The notes under the pieces: model-generated | Told to the model about the DNA's origin: nothing | The model's input: only the letters and a program-made list of their open reading frames with translations | The model's database searches: none | Shown here: piece by piece, positions 53,725-64,000 of the stretch | Layout of the letters: each line of letters starts with the position of its first letter | Position numbering within the stretch: position 1 is the first letter of the stretch | From: Ariolimax columbianus | Taxonomy: Eukaryota; Mollusca; Gastropoda; Stylommatophora; Arionidae | DNA: 64,000 nucleotides | Direction: 5' to 3' | Assembly: GCA_036924085.1 (NCBI GenBank) | Contig: JAVGWX010000004.1 | Coordinates: 10,511,416 to 10,575,415, forward strand | Translations under genes and position numbers: made by a program

Positions 53725-54502
53725 ATGTTAAGCTATTGCTGGAATTCCCAACTATCTAAACCCAGTTCTATTGCCTTGCAATTACATCACACACCCCTCG
53801 CCTTAACTGCGTCCTCAACACACCTTATCAAATATTCTTCCTCACTCAAATCCCCTCAGGCGGGCGATCTGGACATACCTCGTTCACATCGTGTCCTGCT
53901 TACAACACAACTTTCAGATTATCACTTAATACAAAAACTCACACACCTACTTAAGCGATCCTGTTCTATCACTAACATTCGTGCAACAGTCTATCAATCG
54001 CTCCTCTATCTAAGTCGGTGAGTTAAACATACTAACTAAATTAGTCTTTCTACCTCTCGCTCTCATCTCTCTATCCAGCCTCCTCTCCATCCAGCCTCCT
54101 GAGCTAAACATTTGTCTCGAGTTATATATACTCAAGCAAAGTCAGAGCTTGACCAATGGATCTCAGGGGATGGCTATATTCAGTCTTATTGGAAGGAAAC
54201 ACTTTGCACACCTGTCACTCATTCTCTCGCAGCAAGCCCCACTGCCAATCCGTCTGTCAATTATTCTCTCCCTACCCAAATCGGAAGGCCAGTGGTCAGC
54301 TCCTACCTGTCCACATTCTTTGCCCCAACTCTGTTCTCCTTTGTTGAGACGGTGAGTGACCTTGACACGCATTCAGATACATTTATCAGCAACCACATCA
54401 CCCCTGTCCTAAACTCTCTGCTTCGGCGGGAACTGTTACAGGAGGGATGGATGCTTGGGCAGAGGGATTGGTGGATGGATGGATGGGTATATTTTAATCT
54501 GA
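53725..54502 (+). CDS. candidate three-exon gene, product unknown
   Basis: Exon 1 53725-54017 starts at an ATG and ends TCG/GTGAGT. Intron 1 (54018-54078, 61 bp) has a perfect TACTAAC branch sequence at about 54030-54036, a long CT-rich tract and ends TATCCAG. Exon 2 (54079-54351) is open in the matching phase and ends ACG/GTGAGT. Intron 2 (54352-54441) has TCCTAAAC and ends TGTTACAG. Exon 3 (54442-54502) keeps phase and stops at TGA. Joined, this is 209 codons including the stop. The protein is rich in serine, leucine and histidine (e.g. SQLSKPSSIALQLHHTPLAL) and matches no family I know. Exon 3 is partly GGATG repeat, so its call is weakest. The splice signals are what make it worth listing; chance is still quite possible. 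Confidence 0.22.
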
Positions 54503-54954
54503 AGTAACTGTTTGATCCAAACAAGTGAAAGGGAAGTGATTATCCCATCTATTATGTACAACAATGCTTCTGTTGAACGTGTCACTTCTAAAAGTGCCAA
54601 TCATTCTAACCAGCTTGGTCTGGGTGTGTCTACAAAATGCCGCTTTTATCCAGAGCGGTGCATGTTTCCAAGTATCTGTAGGCGGGTATTCATGCATATG
54701 TGGCAAATACTTCAGGCTATTCACAAATGACATTTAGAAAGTGATAGCTACGCGTTGTTACCTTTATTGTGTCCTCCTCTCGTCTCCATTTATCTCTGCC
54801 ATGATCTGATGAACCCCATGGGAGACCAATTACCTACTTTCTCATAAATGGTATCACATAGACCGTAAAAGTCTGCCCAGCTCATTTATTTCTGTTCTCC
54901 TACATGCTGTTGAAGGAAATTTTCACTGCTGTCACAGGATGAGGTCACCGAGTT
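54503..54954. other. unassigned spacer
   Basis: No array or element recognised; open frames on both strands lack known domains. Confidence 0.45.
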
Positions 54955-55290
54955 AACCGGCTCTACCTGAAAGGGCTTAAGTAGCAGAATGTAGTCCAGA
55001 GAACGGAATGCGTTGTGTCGTAGTTTACAGCTTGACTGCGATATTTGCACCTTTCGGTCCAACACTTCCGACTTCACCAAGCATTTTTTGAGTACCGGGT
55101 TAGCATCCCCTCTTCCGTCCCTTCTCCTTAGCCAGTCTGCCCTGCTGCAGCCTGTTATCCAGGATCACCACGTGGAGGTGTAGAAGGGTCTTGGCAGCTC
55201 TGGTTCGCTGGCCCTGGCGCTAGCAGTCAGCTATGGGTCGCTGACCACTGCAGCTCATGCGCTACTCAGCATCTTGATCCCTCTTTCACG
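54955..55290 (-). mobile_element. dispersed repeat R2, copy 3
   Basis: Minus copy very close to copy 1: CATGAGCTGCAGTGGTCAGC, CAAGACCCTTCTACACCTCC, CTAACCCGGTACTCAAAAAA, CACAACGCATTCCGTTCTCT. Its reading frame is open from about 55140 to 54886 and gives LRRRDGRGDANPVLKKCLVK, then SEVLDRKVQISQSSCKLRHN and LLLKPFQ. Beyond CCCTTTCAGG it diverges from copy 1 and lacks the 31-bp unit. Confidence 0.85.
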
Positions 55291-55299
55291 TTAATTCCT

Positions 55300-55402
55300 T
55301 GACCTGCTCATCTCGCTCTCTCTCTCTTTCTCTCTCTCTGTGTCTCTCTTTCATTCTCTATCGCTCTGTGCTAGTGGGGGGGGGGGGGGGTGGGGGGGGG
55401 GG
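55300..55402. repeat. (TC)n tract followed by (G)n
   Basis: CTCTCTCT with TTT interruptions at 55312-55350, then GGGGGGG runs at 55374-55401 broken by a T. Confidence 0.94.
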
Positions 55403-55959
55403 TTTAAAACCCTCCAACTCCCCGTTATTATTACTCTATATTTCCGTTAATTCATTGATCTGCTCATCTTGACCAGAGTCATGCACAGACGTCCGCGATT
55501 GCCCTCCCCAAAACAACATTCTCTGTATAAACATATATTGTATTAACAATGTTTATATTTGAATAAACAGTCTTTGTATAAACATTCCGTGTATAAACAT
55601 TCTTTGAATAAACATGCAGACATCGATATGGGATCACGGGAACAGTACGCCATGGATTGTGTTACATGCAGGGCATGGTTAAGCATTGAATACAGACAAA
55701 GGAGGTACTGATCGCTGATAGGCCAAATACTCAGTGATTGAGAAGATGTCCATACCATGCGATGCCGCAAACGGTCCTGACTTTCCTTGACCACACTGGG
55801 GAAGACGTTTCTCTGCCCGGATTGGTCTTTCGAGTCACAAGCGTTGTTCCTTTTTTTCAAAACACAATTACTATCGTCTGACAACACGAAAAGAGCAAAT
55901 GATGATAAACATTCTTTGCTTTATGCACAGTTTTTTGTATAAACATTCTTATTCTATCT

Positions 55960-56270
55960 ATCTATCTTCAGTCCACTTATGTCGTTAAACGTCGTGGGGA
56001 TGTGCGACCTCCTTTGTTTCATATTGTTGGCAGGTGAAAATCCACTGGTGACTTGCCAGGTCAATCCCAGCATCTGTTAGCCTCTGGAATATACGATCGC
56101 CTATTTTTTTAGACTGGTGGAGGTGGAAGCGTAAATTAGAGCAAGGTAGACCCGCAGCCTGTCAAGCGCATCTACGCCGCTCCGCTAACCATATAACCAA
56201 GACCTGTTGTTTTGGCCACACAGTCCTCTTTTTTACGACATTTTGTCTGTGGGGCGAGAATCCCTAGAAT
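55960..56270. mobile_element. dispersed repeat R3, copy 1
   Basis: TAGACCCGCAGCCTGTCAAG CGCATCTACGC and TACGACATTTTGTCTGTGGG GCGAGAATCC parallel TAGACCCGTAGCCTGTTAGG CGCTATCTATG and TACGACATGCTCTCTGTGGG GCAGTGATGC near 59026-59160. Family unknown. Confidence 0.6.
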
Positions 56271-56490
56271 AATTTGAATAGATTTTTAACTTGAATTTTG
56301 CACGAGCAACGGCCGTTAGGCCTACTCTTTTCGATTTCCAACTGCTAAGGGATGTTTAACGTGCGCGACACTAAACACGGGTATCTGATCTCACTACTCA
56401 GAGATCAGGGGAAATATTTACCATATTCACCGGGATTTGAACCCGCGACCTCCATCACCCGAGGCGAACACATTACCTCGAGACCACTTT
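56271..56490 (-). mobile_element. tRNA-derived SINE
   Basis: On the minus strand GGTCTCGAGGTAATGTGTTC acts as the A-box region and GCGGGTTCAAATCCCGG contains a near-consensus B box. The body follows with GTGTCGCGCACGTTAAACAT. It may form one composite element with the R3 sequence next to it. Confidence 0.65.
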
Positions 56491-56779
56491 ATTATAAACA
56501 TTATTTGTACTACAATTAAAACATTCTTTGGCCTATGCACATCCTTGGAATAAACATTATTTGTATAATAAACATTATTTATACTATAAACATTATTTGT
56601 ACTATAAACGTTATTTTCATAAACATCGTTTTTTGTACACTCATTCTTAGTATAAACATGTCCCTCTTTCTTTACGGCTGGGAAAGAATCAGATACATAC
56701 TAGTTTCTGTTCTGGATGTGAACGAAAACCACAGAACAAGCAGCACTGTTTGAATTCCCAAGAGTTGATCGATATTTAT

Positions 56780-57900
56780 CATCATGTAGTATGCTCTTTA
56801 AAGACCATCGCTCTCATAACAGCAAATAATAAAATGGTCTATCTTTGGCCAATTCTCCCGCTTCGCGACTGTCACCCCCAGAACCTCTTCAAAGTACTGT
56901 GTCCAGGTTCTTCTCGGTCAGCCTCGTTGTGGCACTCGATGTGGTCAAACATTTCCTAAACGTAATATCGTTTAAGAGCCAGTTTTGCTACGTATATATC
57001 CAGATCTTTGTCAGGATTCATGTCTTCATTTTTCTCTATCCTTGGCATTCTGATCAGTTTCCTTCAGTATTTTAGCTCGAAGGATTCAATTTTTCTGCTT
57101 AGTGTTTGTGTGTCTGTCTATGCCTCGCTCGCCTCCGTACGTTGCCACTCGGAAGCTGTAGTCCTCAGAATCTTTAGTTTTGTTACTTTGTTAATGTTCT
57201 GCCCTTAGTTTTGTTACTTTGTTAATGGTCTGCCCTTAGTTTTGTTACTTTGTTAATGGTCTGCCCTTAGTTTTGTTACTTTGTTAATGGTCTGCCCTTA
57301 GTTTTGTTCATTGTAACCTCTGCAGCTTCATGTTCATTCTGCTTCTTACTTCCTTTAGGCAATCGCCATTGTTATTTGCTTGCAGTAGAACCGAGATATT
57401 CAAAACGTGTGACGTTCTGAACTGCTTGCTTCTCTAGGATCTCGAGGTCTGGTTGTCGCCTTATCATTGATCTTTATCTTGCTAATGTTTTGGTGTCGAT
57501 TTTGTTCTTCACTATATTGTTTAACGGACAGGATCACTTGTTCCAGCTCCCCACCGAAAGGGTAACTGCATAATCTGCATTTCTAAGTTCTGGTATTTGA
57601 TTCCAGCCCTCTGTGAATGGGTCGAACTTTTCAGTCATTTTTGACGTTTCTCGTTGTTATTTTTTTAATGTTGAAAAGATAAGGAGATGGTATATCCTTG
57701 TCTAACACACGTGTACACCTTAGACTTGTCCGAGGTCTCCTCGTATATTCTGACCCTTGCTTGTTGTTTCTGATCAGCTGAATTAAGAGCGATGGGAAAA
57801 TGATGTCTTGAATGATTCTCTATCGCATTTCGTGTTGTACATAGTCAGAAACTTTGATGTCATTTATGAAGCAAGTCCACTACTCGATCAGGTAAGAAAA
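56780..57900 (-). pseudogene. RTE-like LINE fragment, heavily decayed
   Basis: Minus translation in broken frames gives SRKIESFELKYWRKLIRMPR, IEKNEDM and YVAKLALKRYY...FDHIECHNE near 57110-56930, the 'L.K.I..FE...YRK.LRI.W' and 'GH..RHN' region. Further upstream, weaker EQVILSVKQYSEEQNR and KIKIND blocks lie near 57540-57460. The match is recognisable but has many stops. A 31-bp segment (TTAGTTTTGTTACTTTGTTA ATGGTCTGCCC) is tandemly repeated four times at 57172-57310 within it. Confidence 0.6.
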
Positions 57901-57970
57901 ATAATAAGAAGAAGAACAGGTATAAACATTCTTTGTGTTTACAAAAAATGTTATTTATGAATTAAACACA

Positions 57971-58205
57971 AATATATGTTCAGCCTTCCTTCGACCATCC
58001 TTAAACTTTCTTACGGATATGACGCATGAAGGCAACACCCTAATCTGTCCTCCCAGGCGTCCGTTAGGCTGTCGTTGATTTGTGATAATTTCGTGTGGGA
58101 TTGTCTTTCATGAAATGCATACTGGCCTACCAAATTCCAAGATAACAGTATTAATACCCCAGTTTTAAACAAATATTGTTTTTGTTGCTAGTCAGTCTTT
58201 ATGTC
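57971..58205. other. unassigned spacer
   Basis: No recognised content. Confidence 0.5.
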
Positions 58206-58276
58206 TTCTTATTCTTTCTCTTCTTCTACTTCTTCTTCTTTCTTTTCTTCGTCTCTTCTTCTTATTATTATTTTCT
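58206..58276. repeat. (TTC)n pyrimidine tract
   Basis: TTCTTC trinucleotides with TAC and GTC interruptions, then TTATTATTA. Similar in composition to a reversed (GAA)n LINE tail, but no LINE adjoins it. Confidence 0.9.
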
Positions 58277-58805
58277 AACTCTAAAATGACCACATACACT
58301 CCCCTCGCCTGACAGATGCAGGTTTCCAACGTCACATTCTACTTGATCCCTTAATTGAGTTGGGAGGGGGGCATGTTGAAACTGTGAAGCTAGCAGACCT
58401 GGAGAATATATTCTGCTATTTGTTTATCGTTCCCACACGAGAGTACGTGTTTGAGTGTGTCCGATATGTTGATATTGAACACGTGACATTGCGGTCTGCA
58501 TTGTCCTGTTCCAAGTATGAATATTGTCATTGGATCTGTCCTTGGTTGGAAATAGTATGTTTCTTTGTACCAGTTTTTGTATGTTTATTGTGTCATTGTT
58601 TTTATTGTTTCCTATATTGAATGACATGATTCCAAAGTAGATTCACGTCGATTATGGCGTTAATTGATAATAGATTCAAGTTATAGATGCCATCTGCGAT
58701 TGATGTTTATTGACTGTCCAATTAATTTTGTAACATGTTTCTGTAAGGCATTATGGGCGAAGTGGCTATCTTACTCTTAGTATATCTGTACTTCTAGAGG
58801 GGCAG
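58277..58805. other. unassigned spacer
   Basis: An 86-codon plus frame (58360-58620) begins MGGGHVETVKLADLENIFCY and ends in a hydrophobic, cysteine-rich stretch. No domain recognised. Confidence 0.35.
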
Positions 58806-59215
58806 ATGTCCCTGTGCAGGCCCCACTTAGTCGACCTGTACTTCTACAAGAGCAGATGCCCCTGTGCAGGTCCCAGCTATAGCGTGGGCTGGATGTAGTC
58901 GGGAGAAGGATTTCCTGCTTAGGCAGGCTAGGCTCGAGCAGCTTATTACTCCGCGCTGTGTTGGGACAAGTGGCGCAGAGGGTGGCTACCCGATGTGCGA
59001 GTTCACCTTAATAGATTCAAACACTACAGCAAAATAGACCCGTAGCCTGTTAGGCGCTATCTATGCTGTACTTAACAAGCCCCCGAATCATGGCCAGTGT
59101 TATGCCGTGTCACACAGTTAGTCGTCTCTTACGACATGCTCTCTGTGGGGCAGTGATGCTATTCTTGTCCTTGCCGTACACAAAGACCCCGGTGGACCAC
59201 CCAGGAGGACGTGGC
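58806..59215. mobile_element. dispersed repeat R3, copy 2, with a possible tRNA-like segment
   Basis: Includes a 38-bp imperfect duplication (CTGTACTTCTA...GAGCAGATG...CCTGTGCAGG) near 58788-58884. TGGCGCAGAGGGTGGC at 58971 resembles an A box and GAGTTCACC a poor B box. The R3 block follows at 59026-59160 and the end reads CCCCGGTGGACCACC. Confidence 0.55.
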
Positions 59216-60431
59216 TATGTAGATATGTGAATACCATATCAAGTCTCTGGAATGGTCTTTGTTTTCCATGGTTGCTGTTGCGCTGCTGTTCTGGATTTTC
59301 CGCCTGAGCTACAAAGTTGTTTGAGAATTTACCAGTGGCCTCTGAGATTTCGAATATACTGCCTCTTTCAAAATTGTGTGTGAATGCCTTCCCGTCTATG
59401 GATTAACTGAGCTCCAAAGATGGCGCCCTACCTGATGCGGGTCTACATTGAAATAGTATTTCAGTACATTATAGATGCCGCCAACCCGCGGATTTGACTG
59501 GAATTTACACTAGACTACTTACACTTGTGTTGACGGAAACGTGTCTTTGTTTTCCATTTGGACTGTTTACTTCGTTTTTGTGTGTTTTCTTCCTTCGATT
59601 ATCCTGACATCAGATATATGAATTAAACCTGTGTCGTATTTTCACGGTCTAGTTCACACGGCTGAACTTCGCGAGATTGCGTCCTTCGCCCTAGCTGCAT
59701 TTAGCGTCGGTTTTGGTATGACTATAATTTAAACACGATTATAATGTACTAGAACACCACCGGGGAGATATGCCCGCTGAGTGATATCCTGCCACCTACT
59801 TCGGTTATGGGAAAGGCACAACACACAAAGATAGATGTCATCTCCCTCCGCTGCCTTGTGGGATACCTGTTTACTGGAAAGTTTTCGGGAGTACACCCTG
59901 AGGAAAAATCTGCATACTGTGCTATCTTCAGTCGTCTCGCTAAAATCTTGCCACTGGCAAAATGTAGCTCAGGACCAGAGAGGGAAGTTGACAAAAGGCG
60001 CAGTTACTTCTTCACTCTAATCCAAATCAGCGCACGTCACCCATTTCAGGGGACACAGCAAGAGAAAGGCTTCTCCACAAGGCTGAACAAAGAGAGTGGT
60101 CTTCCTTACATGTGATGGACGAACATCAACGTGTTTAACAGCTGTCAATGCTGATCTGTGCTACTTACATGTGGACCCATTCAGTGACTGAGTGTGTCTT
60201 TTGAATATATTATGTCTATATGTTCTCTCTATATCTCTTTGGATGCCAAATTTAATCAATTCTGTTATGTTGTTTATCAGCGATAGCAATCTTGTTATCT
60301 GCCAGGTTGGATATGTGTTGCTTGTTATTAGCGGGCTGTCTGTATCTGTGCGTGGTCTGACGTAAATTGTTCTATGTATAATCAGGATGTCTTCTACATT
60401 GTTCTGCCGGCTGTTGTAGTTTTGTTATTTG
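59216..60431. other. unassigned region with a 102-codon open frame
   Basis: The plus frame at 59807-60115 reads MGKAQHTKIDVISLRCLVGY, then CAIFSRLAKILPLAKCSSGP. An overlapping minus frame (59749-59994) is equally open. Base composition is somewhat higher in GC than the flanks. No domain, splice context or second copy was found. Confidence 0.3.
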
Positions 60432-60620
60432 CTTAATTTCTTCTGTCTATTAGCGAGTTGTAGCTCTGTTATTCTCCTAATTTCTTCTGTCTATTAGCGA
60501 GTTGTAGCTCTGTTATTCTTCTAATTTCTTCTGTCTATTAGCGAGTTGTAGCTCTGTTATTCTCCTAATTTCTTCTGCCAGTAACGGATTGTAGCTCTGC
60601 TAGTTTCCTAATTTCTGTAA
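60432..60620. repeat. 44-bp minisatellite, about 4 copies
   Basis: Unit TTCTGTCTATTAGCGAGTTG TAGCTCTGTTATTCTCCTAA TTTC. Confidence 0.96.
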
Positions 60621-60712
60621 TTTGTGCAGATGTTATTATTAGTGTAAATATGGTTCTGTCCGATTGTTAATGTTGCATGCTTTTTCAAAGTTGTATTTTG
60701 AAGATGTTGCCC

Positions 60713-61045
60713 TTGACTAACATTTCATAATCTAATTCTGGTCTAACATTTCATAATCTAATTCTGGTCTAGCATTTCATAATCTAATTCTGGTCTAACA
60801 TTTCATAATCTAATTCTGGTCTAACATTTCATAATCTAATTCTGGTCTAACATTTCATAATCTAATTATGGTCTAACATTTCATAATCTAATTCTGGTCT
60901 AACATTTCATAATCTAATTCTGGTCTAACATTTCCTAATCTAATTCTGGTCTAACATTTCATAATCTAATTCTGGACTAACATTTCATAATCTAATTCTG
61001 GACTAACATTTCATAATCTAATTCTGGTCTAACATTTCCTATTAA
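60713..61045. repeat. 26-bp minisatellite, about 12-13 copies
   Basis: Unit TCTAACATTTCATAATCTAA TTCTGG; single-base variants only. Confidence 0.97.
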
Positions 61046-61404
61046 TTCTAACTTCAGTATTTGCTGATCTTTGCCCTAGGTATTGGGCCTGTTAACAAAT
61101 ACAAACAAATGCTATGACAAATACAGCCCAGAGTAGTAGAAAACATACTAACAAAATGTGAAAGATGAAAGTCTAAATTGGCAGAAGATTCCAATCTCCA
61201 GAAAAAGTTAGCAAGTTAACACTTAAATGTGAGCAAGAAAAAAGTAAAGGACATGAAAGATACAAAATGAACGTATAGATTTCAAAACAACGCATAGACA
61301 TCGAAAAGTACAATAAGAAGGGTAAAAAAAAAATTAACCCCGCAGCTGGTGAACATCTTGACAAGACAACTCGTGTTACAATTTAAAACGATCAGATATC
61401 GATG
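61046..61404. other. unassigned AT-rich spacer
   Basis: No recognised content. Confidence 0.5.
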
Positions 61405-61600
61405 AAAACAATCTAATTGAAGAGTCGATGCAAACATTCTACTTGAAGAATAACTGGACACATTCTAATTGAAGAATAACTGAACGCACTCTACTTGAAG
61501 AGTAGCTGTATACATTCTAATTAAAGAGTAGCTGAAACAGTATAATTGAAAAGTCGATGAAAACATTCTAATTGAAGAGTAGCTGAAGAATTGAAGAGTT
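61405..61600. repeat. degenerate 26-28-bp tandem repeat, about 7 copies
   Basis: ACATTCTAATTGAAGAGTAG CTGAA with frequent substitutions and small indels. Confidence 0.88.
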
Positions 61601-63180
61601 TGTGACAGTTCCAGCTGGAGTATGGGCGTTTAGAGCAGGGAATATTGGGCTGCTGACTGTAGGAACAATGGTTGTCTGAATGCGTGCCTAGGCCAATCAC
61701 CGCCTCGACACCTTGTCGACAAAGAAACGAGGGGTTTAGGTGGAAGGCTTTGTCTGGTACAATAGGATGGGCGGTGGGGGGGGGGGGTTCGGAGCTGAGG
61801 TGGGGGTTCGTAGTTAACCACTCTGTTCTGTAGACCCTTGGTTATTGAATCTATCTTCTGTACACCTCTCGTTGTTGAATCTATCTTCTGCACCTGTAAT
61901 GATCCATTTGAACCTGGATCTGTCGCTGTTTTTCACTGGGGTACGTATTTTCATCATGACCAAATATTACCACACAGTCTGCCTATGTCAATCTTGGCTA
62001 CTCCATATCGGACAACTGACACCTTCTCCCTGGATGCCACCATCTCATCGTAATAGCAAAGACTTAGTATTCACAATAAAGATGATTGGGGAGGTTGGCA
62101 GTCCCTTTCTTGGTGTCCCACTTATATTTCCGCCCTGTTCCACTGAACTATGAAAAGTCTAGAAAGTCTGAATCACATTCACAGACAGATATTCTACTCT
62201 CTCATACAAATTGGGTGCGTTTAATATTTTCAGAACTGCGCCCAAAATATGGCGCAAAAAATTTAGGGCGTCCAATCTCCAGCCTGCACGTGATATCAGA
62301 CGGACAACGGGTTCAAGGTCATTAACCATCAAGGAGTTGATGATAGAACCAGAACATCTCAACGTTCATTGTTTCCTGTACATCGACATGCAGCAGGGAT
62401 TCAATAGTTCTTTTTTCAATGATTAATGCGACACCTAGTTCAAAGGAATGTGTTTAGATATGACTTGACTAAAGTGTTAGATCAGTGGTGAAGTGAGCAA
62501 TGCATGGTCGAACAGCCAGCCATGCGTTCAACCATAGAAAGTTTACCTCGATCTTTCTAGTTGTCTAAGGTCAACAAATCTTATCCTATATCTAGATCTG
62601 TTCTGTTTTTATATCTCATGATTGAGCGAGTTTCTGGGCGGGATGTCTTTAAACTGAATTATGTTCAGGCAATTTTTTATTTGAAAAAGTCAATAGACAA
62701 AAGATGACACTGGTTCAACATGGCTTCCATTAATTGAAGTTCTGTCTGTGCATTACAATGGTTATAGAAGCAGCATGCTATCAAAGTAATCTTTCATTAA
62801 TCATCGCATTGTTGAAAAGGATAAAGTTCACCAGAGAATACAATTTGATATTTTTTGTATGAAAACCCGTTTTAATAAATGGTCATATCATTTATATTTT
62901 ATTAGTCGTGGGATCATCTTCATTGCACGCGAAACAAGTCCATAAGCACTCAGATCTCATCCTCTGTATCTCCACCAGCACGTCATGGCTAAACGTCCGG
63001 TCAAGCGTTGGTTAACCAGACGTCTTTGGATCCTCGTATGATGTTCATATCCCGACGCCCCTAGTTTCACCCTCAATTCAACCAGTCTTGGCAAGGATGT
63101 AGTCTTGATCAACTCCCAAATCTTCTTTTTGACCGATTTCCCTAATGGTGTTTATGATATCGATTCGGTACATCAATCTG
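61601..63180. other. unassigned region
   Basis: Contains a G run at 61773-61788 and a 26-bp duplication (GTTGAATCTATCTTCTG) at 61844-61893. Overlapping open frames at 61838-62426 on both strands have no recognised domain. The part from 62450 on is AT-rich and featureless. Confidence 0.4.
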
Positions 63181-63205
63181 CCCCCCCCCCCCCCCCCCCC
63201 CCCCC
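63181..63205. repeat. (C)n homopolymer
   Basis: Uninterrupted run of about 25 C. Confidence 0.96.
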
Positions 63206-63405
63206 GTCACCTCGCATGAAAGTGATTCTCAAATCCCGACCTACATACCAACTCCAACAATTGCCTTCGCGCGCAACCTGATTGCGCATCCTAATTGAAT
63301 CGCCTATAATACACAAATGTGTGGCCCTCATTTATTCCAGCCAGACCATCGCTTTTATCACATCCATGACCTCCATGGTCAGACTACTTTGAACCACCGC
63401 AAAAG

Positions 63406-63636
63406 CTACACTCCTTGATCGTCCGCCACTGCTCTGAACCGTAAAGACCCGCGCATTCGGTAGCCGGCGGATAACGGAACCGTCGTGCAGTTAACAGCGT
63501 CATTCTTCGTGGAATTTTCACTGATCAAAACGTTAAACTCCAAAACCACATCAACAGGATTCATCTGGACACTCGCTCTGTAAAGTGGGACAATGCCACG
63601 GAAAGTCTGCAGGTAATTCTCAGGTAACTTCGTCAA
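63406..63636 (-). other. candidate exon or protein remnant, product unknown
   Basis: The minus frame of 76 codons, MTKLPENYLQTFRGIVPLYR, ASVQMNPVDVVLEFNVLISE, NSTKNDAVNC, has a balanced amino-acid composition and a hydrophobic-alternating stretch (VDVVLEFNVLI) like a beta strand. It is faintly reminiscent of the second half of a SEA domain, but that is a guess. No convincing acceptor or donor borders it. Confidence 0.2.
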
Positions 63637-64000
63637 TTCTTCGCCTTATGATGTGTCCCCCCAACGCTCACGCCATTTGCACAACAGCCTCAGTCTGACC
63701 CATCTATGATTGCCCCTTTACAAATCTTGTGCCTTTCGTCTTCGGTAAACCTTCATGCAAAGGAAGCCCTTATATTTGTATTATTTTGATCATCTCAAGC
63801 GCGCCAGTAATTCCTTTTCTTCAGCAGAAAGTCATAATATGTCCTCTTGTTGTGAATACAAACTTCATGTATGTGTGACAACGGAAATGAGAAGTTACAA
63901 GATCATACAACTGACTGAAGCAATGTGAAATGAAGTTGATAGGATGAACAAGGGAAATACTGCAGTCCTCAAGACACATTGAAAAAAGAGCACAGCCAAG
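63637..64000. other. unassigned right edge
   Basis: No array or recognised element. Confidence 0.5.

Larger units (their letters stand above)
55508..57970. repeat. interrupted array of about 19-bp 'ATAAACATTCTTTG' units
   Basis: ATAAACATTCTTTGTAT-like units appear in four separated patches: about 55518-55612, 55905-55952, 56492-56660 and 57922-57965. The gaps hold unrelated DNA, including a SINE and a LINE fragment. The simplest reading is one old array split by insertions. Confidence 0.7.

Overview
This is a eukaryotic, non-coding, repeat-dominated window. There are no operons, ribosome binding sites or prokaryotic gene order. Nearly every recognisable protein fragment belongs to a non-LTR retrotransposon (LINE), a Penelope-like element or a mariner transposon. 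Long-unit tandem arrays are exceptionally frequent. The LINE families seen (a Jockey/I-like element with apurinic-type endonuclease, reverse transcriptase and RNase H; an RTE/'craniofacial development protein 2'-like element with a C-terminal zinc finger; CR1-like relics) together with tRNA-derived SINEs are typical of lophotrochozoan genomes. A mollusc, most likely a gastropod, is my inference; no host gene confirms it.

Layout. 1-5.3 kb: decayed LINE pieces (RTE-like on plus, CR1-like on minus), possible hAT remnants and a mariner-derived fold-back element between AT microsatellites. 6.1-7.2 kb: a 38-bp minisatellite running into a tRNA-derived SINE. 8.6-10.2 kb: a nest in which a 5'-truncated Jockey-like LINE sits inside a mariner transposase gene, beside an RTE-like fragment. 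10-25 kb: degenerate LINE and SINE scraps and about fifteen tandem arrays with units of 17 to 67 bp. 25.2-28.1 kb: a Jockey-like 3' end whose last codons, stop and 3' UTR are amplified about 24 times, then a Penelope-like GIY-YIG fragment whose 3' end also passes into an array. 29.4-41.4 kb: the core of the window. An apparently intact 1302-codon LINE (33343-37310) is flanked on both sides by the same 3239-bp segment (30104-33342 and 37311-40549), nearly identical, in the arrangement expected of a giant target-site duplication. 41.7-50.8 kb: further arrays, microsatellites, a SINE, and a three-copy repeat family (called R2 here) whose 3' end is the source of a 31-bp array. 51.1-52.1 kb: a long RTE-like LINE fragment. 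53-64 kb: microsatellites, one weak candidate for a small spliced gene (53725-54502), an interrupted 'ATAAACATTCTTTG' array, LINE and SINE remnants, and more arrays.

How the parts relate. Several minisatellites are adjacent to or contain the 3' region of a retroelement, so a plausible theme is repeated seeding of tandem arrays from retroelement 3' ends. By my own rough tally of the arrays listed, about a quarter of the window is tandem repeat. All calls come from reading the sequence and translations; no alignment or database search was run. Percent identities are not given unless differences were counted by eye.
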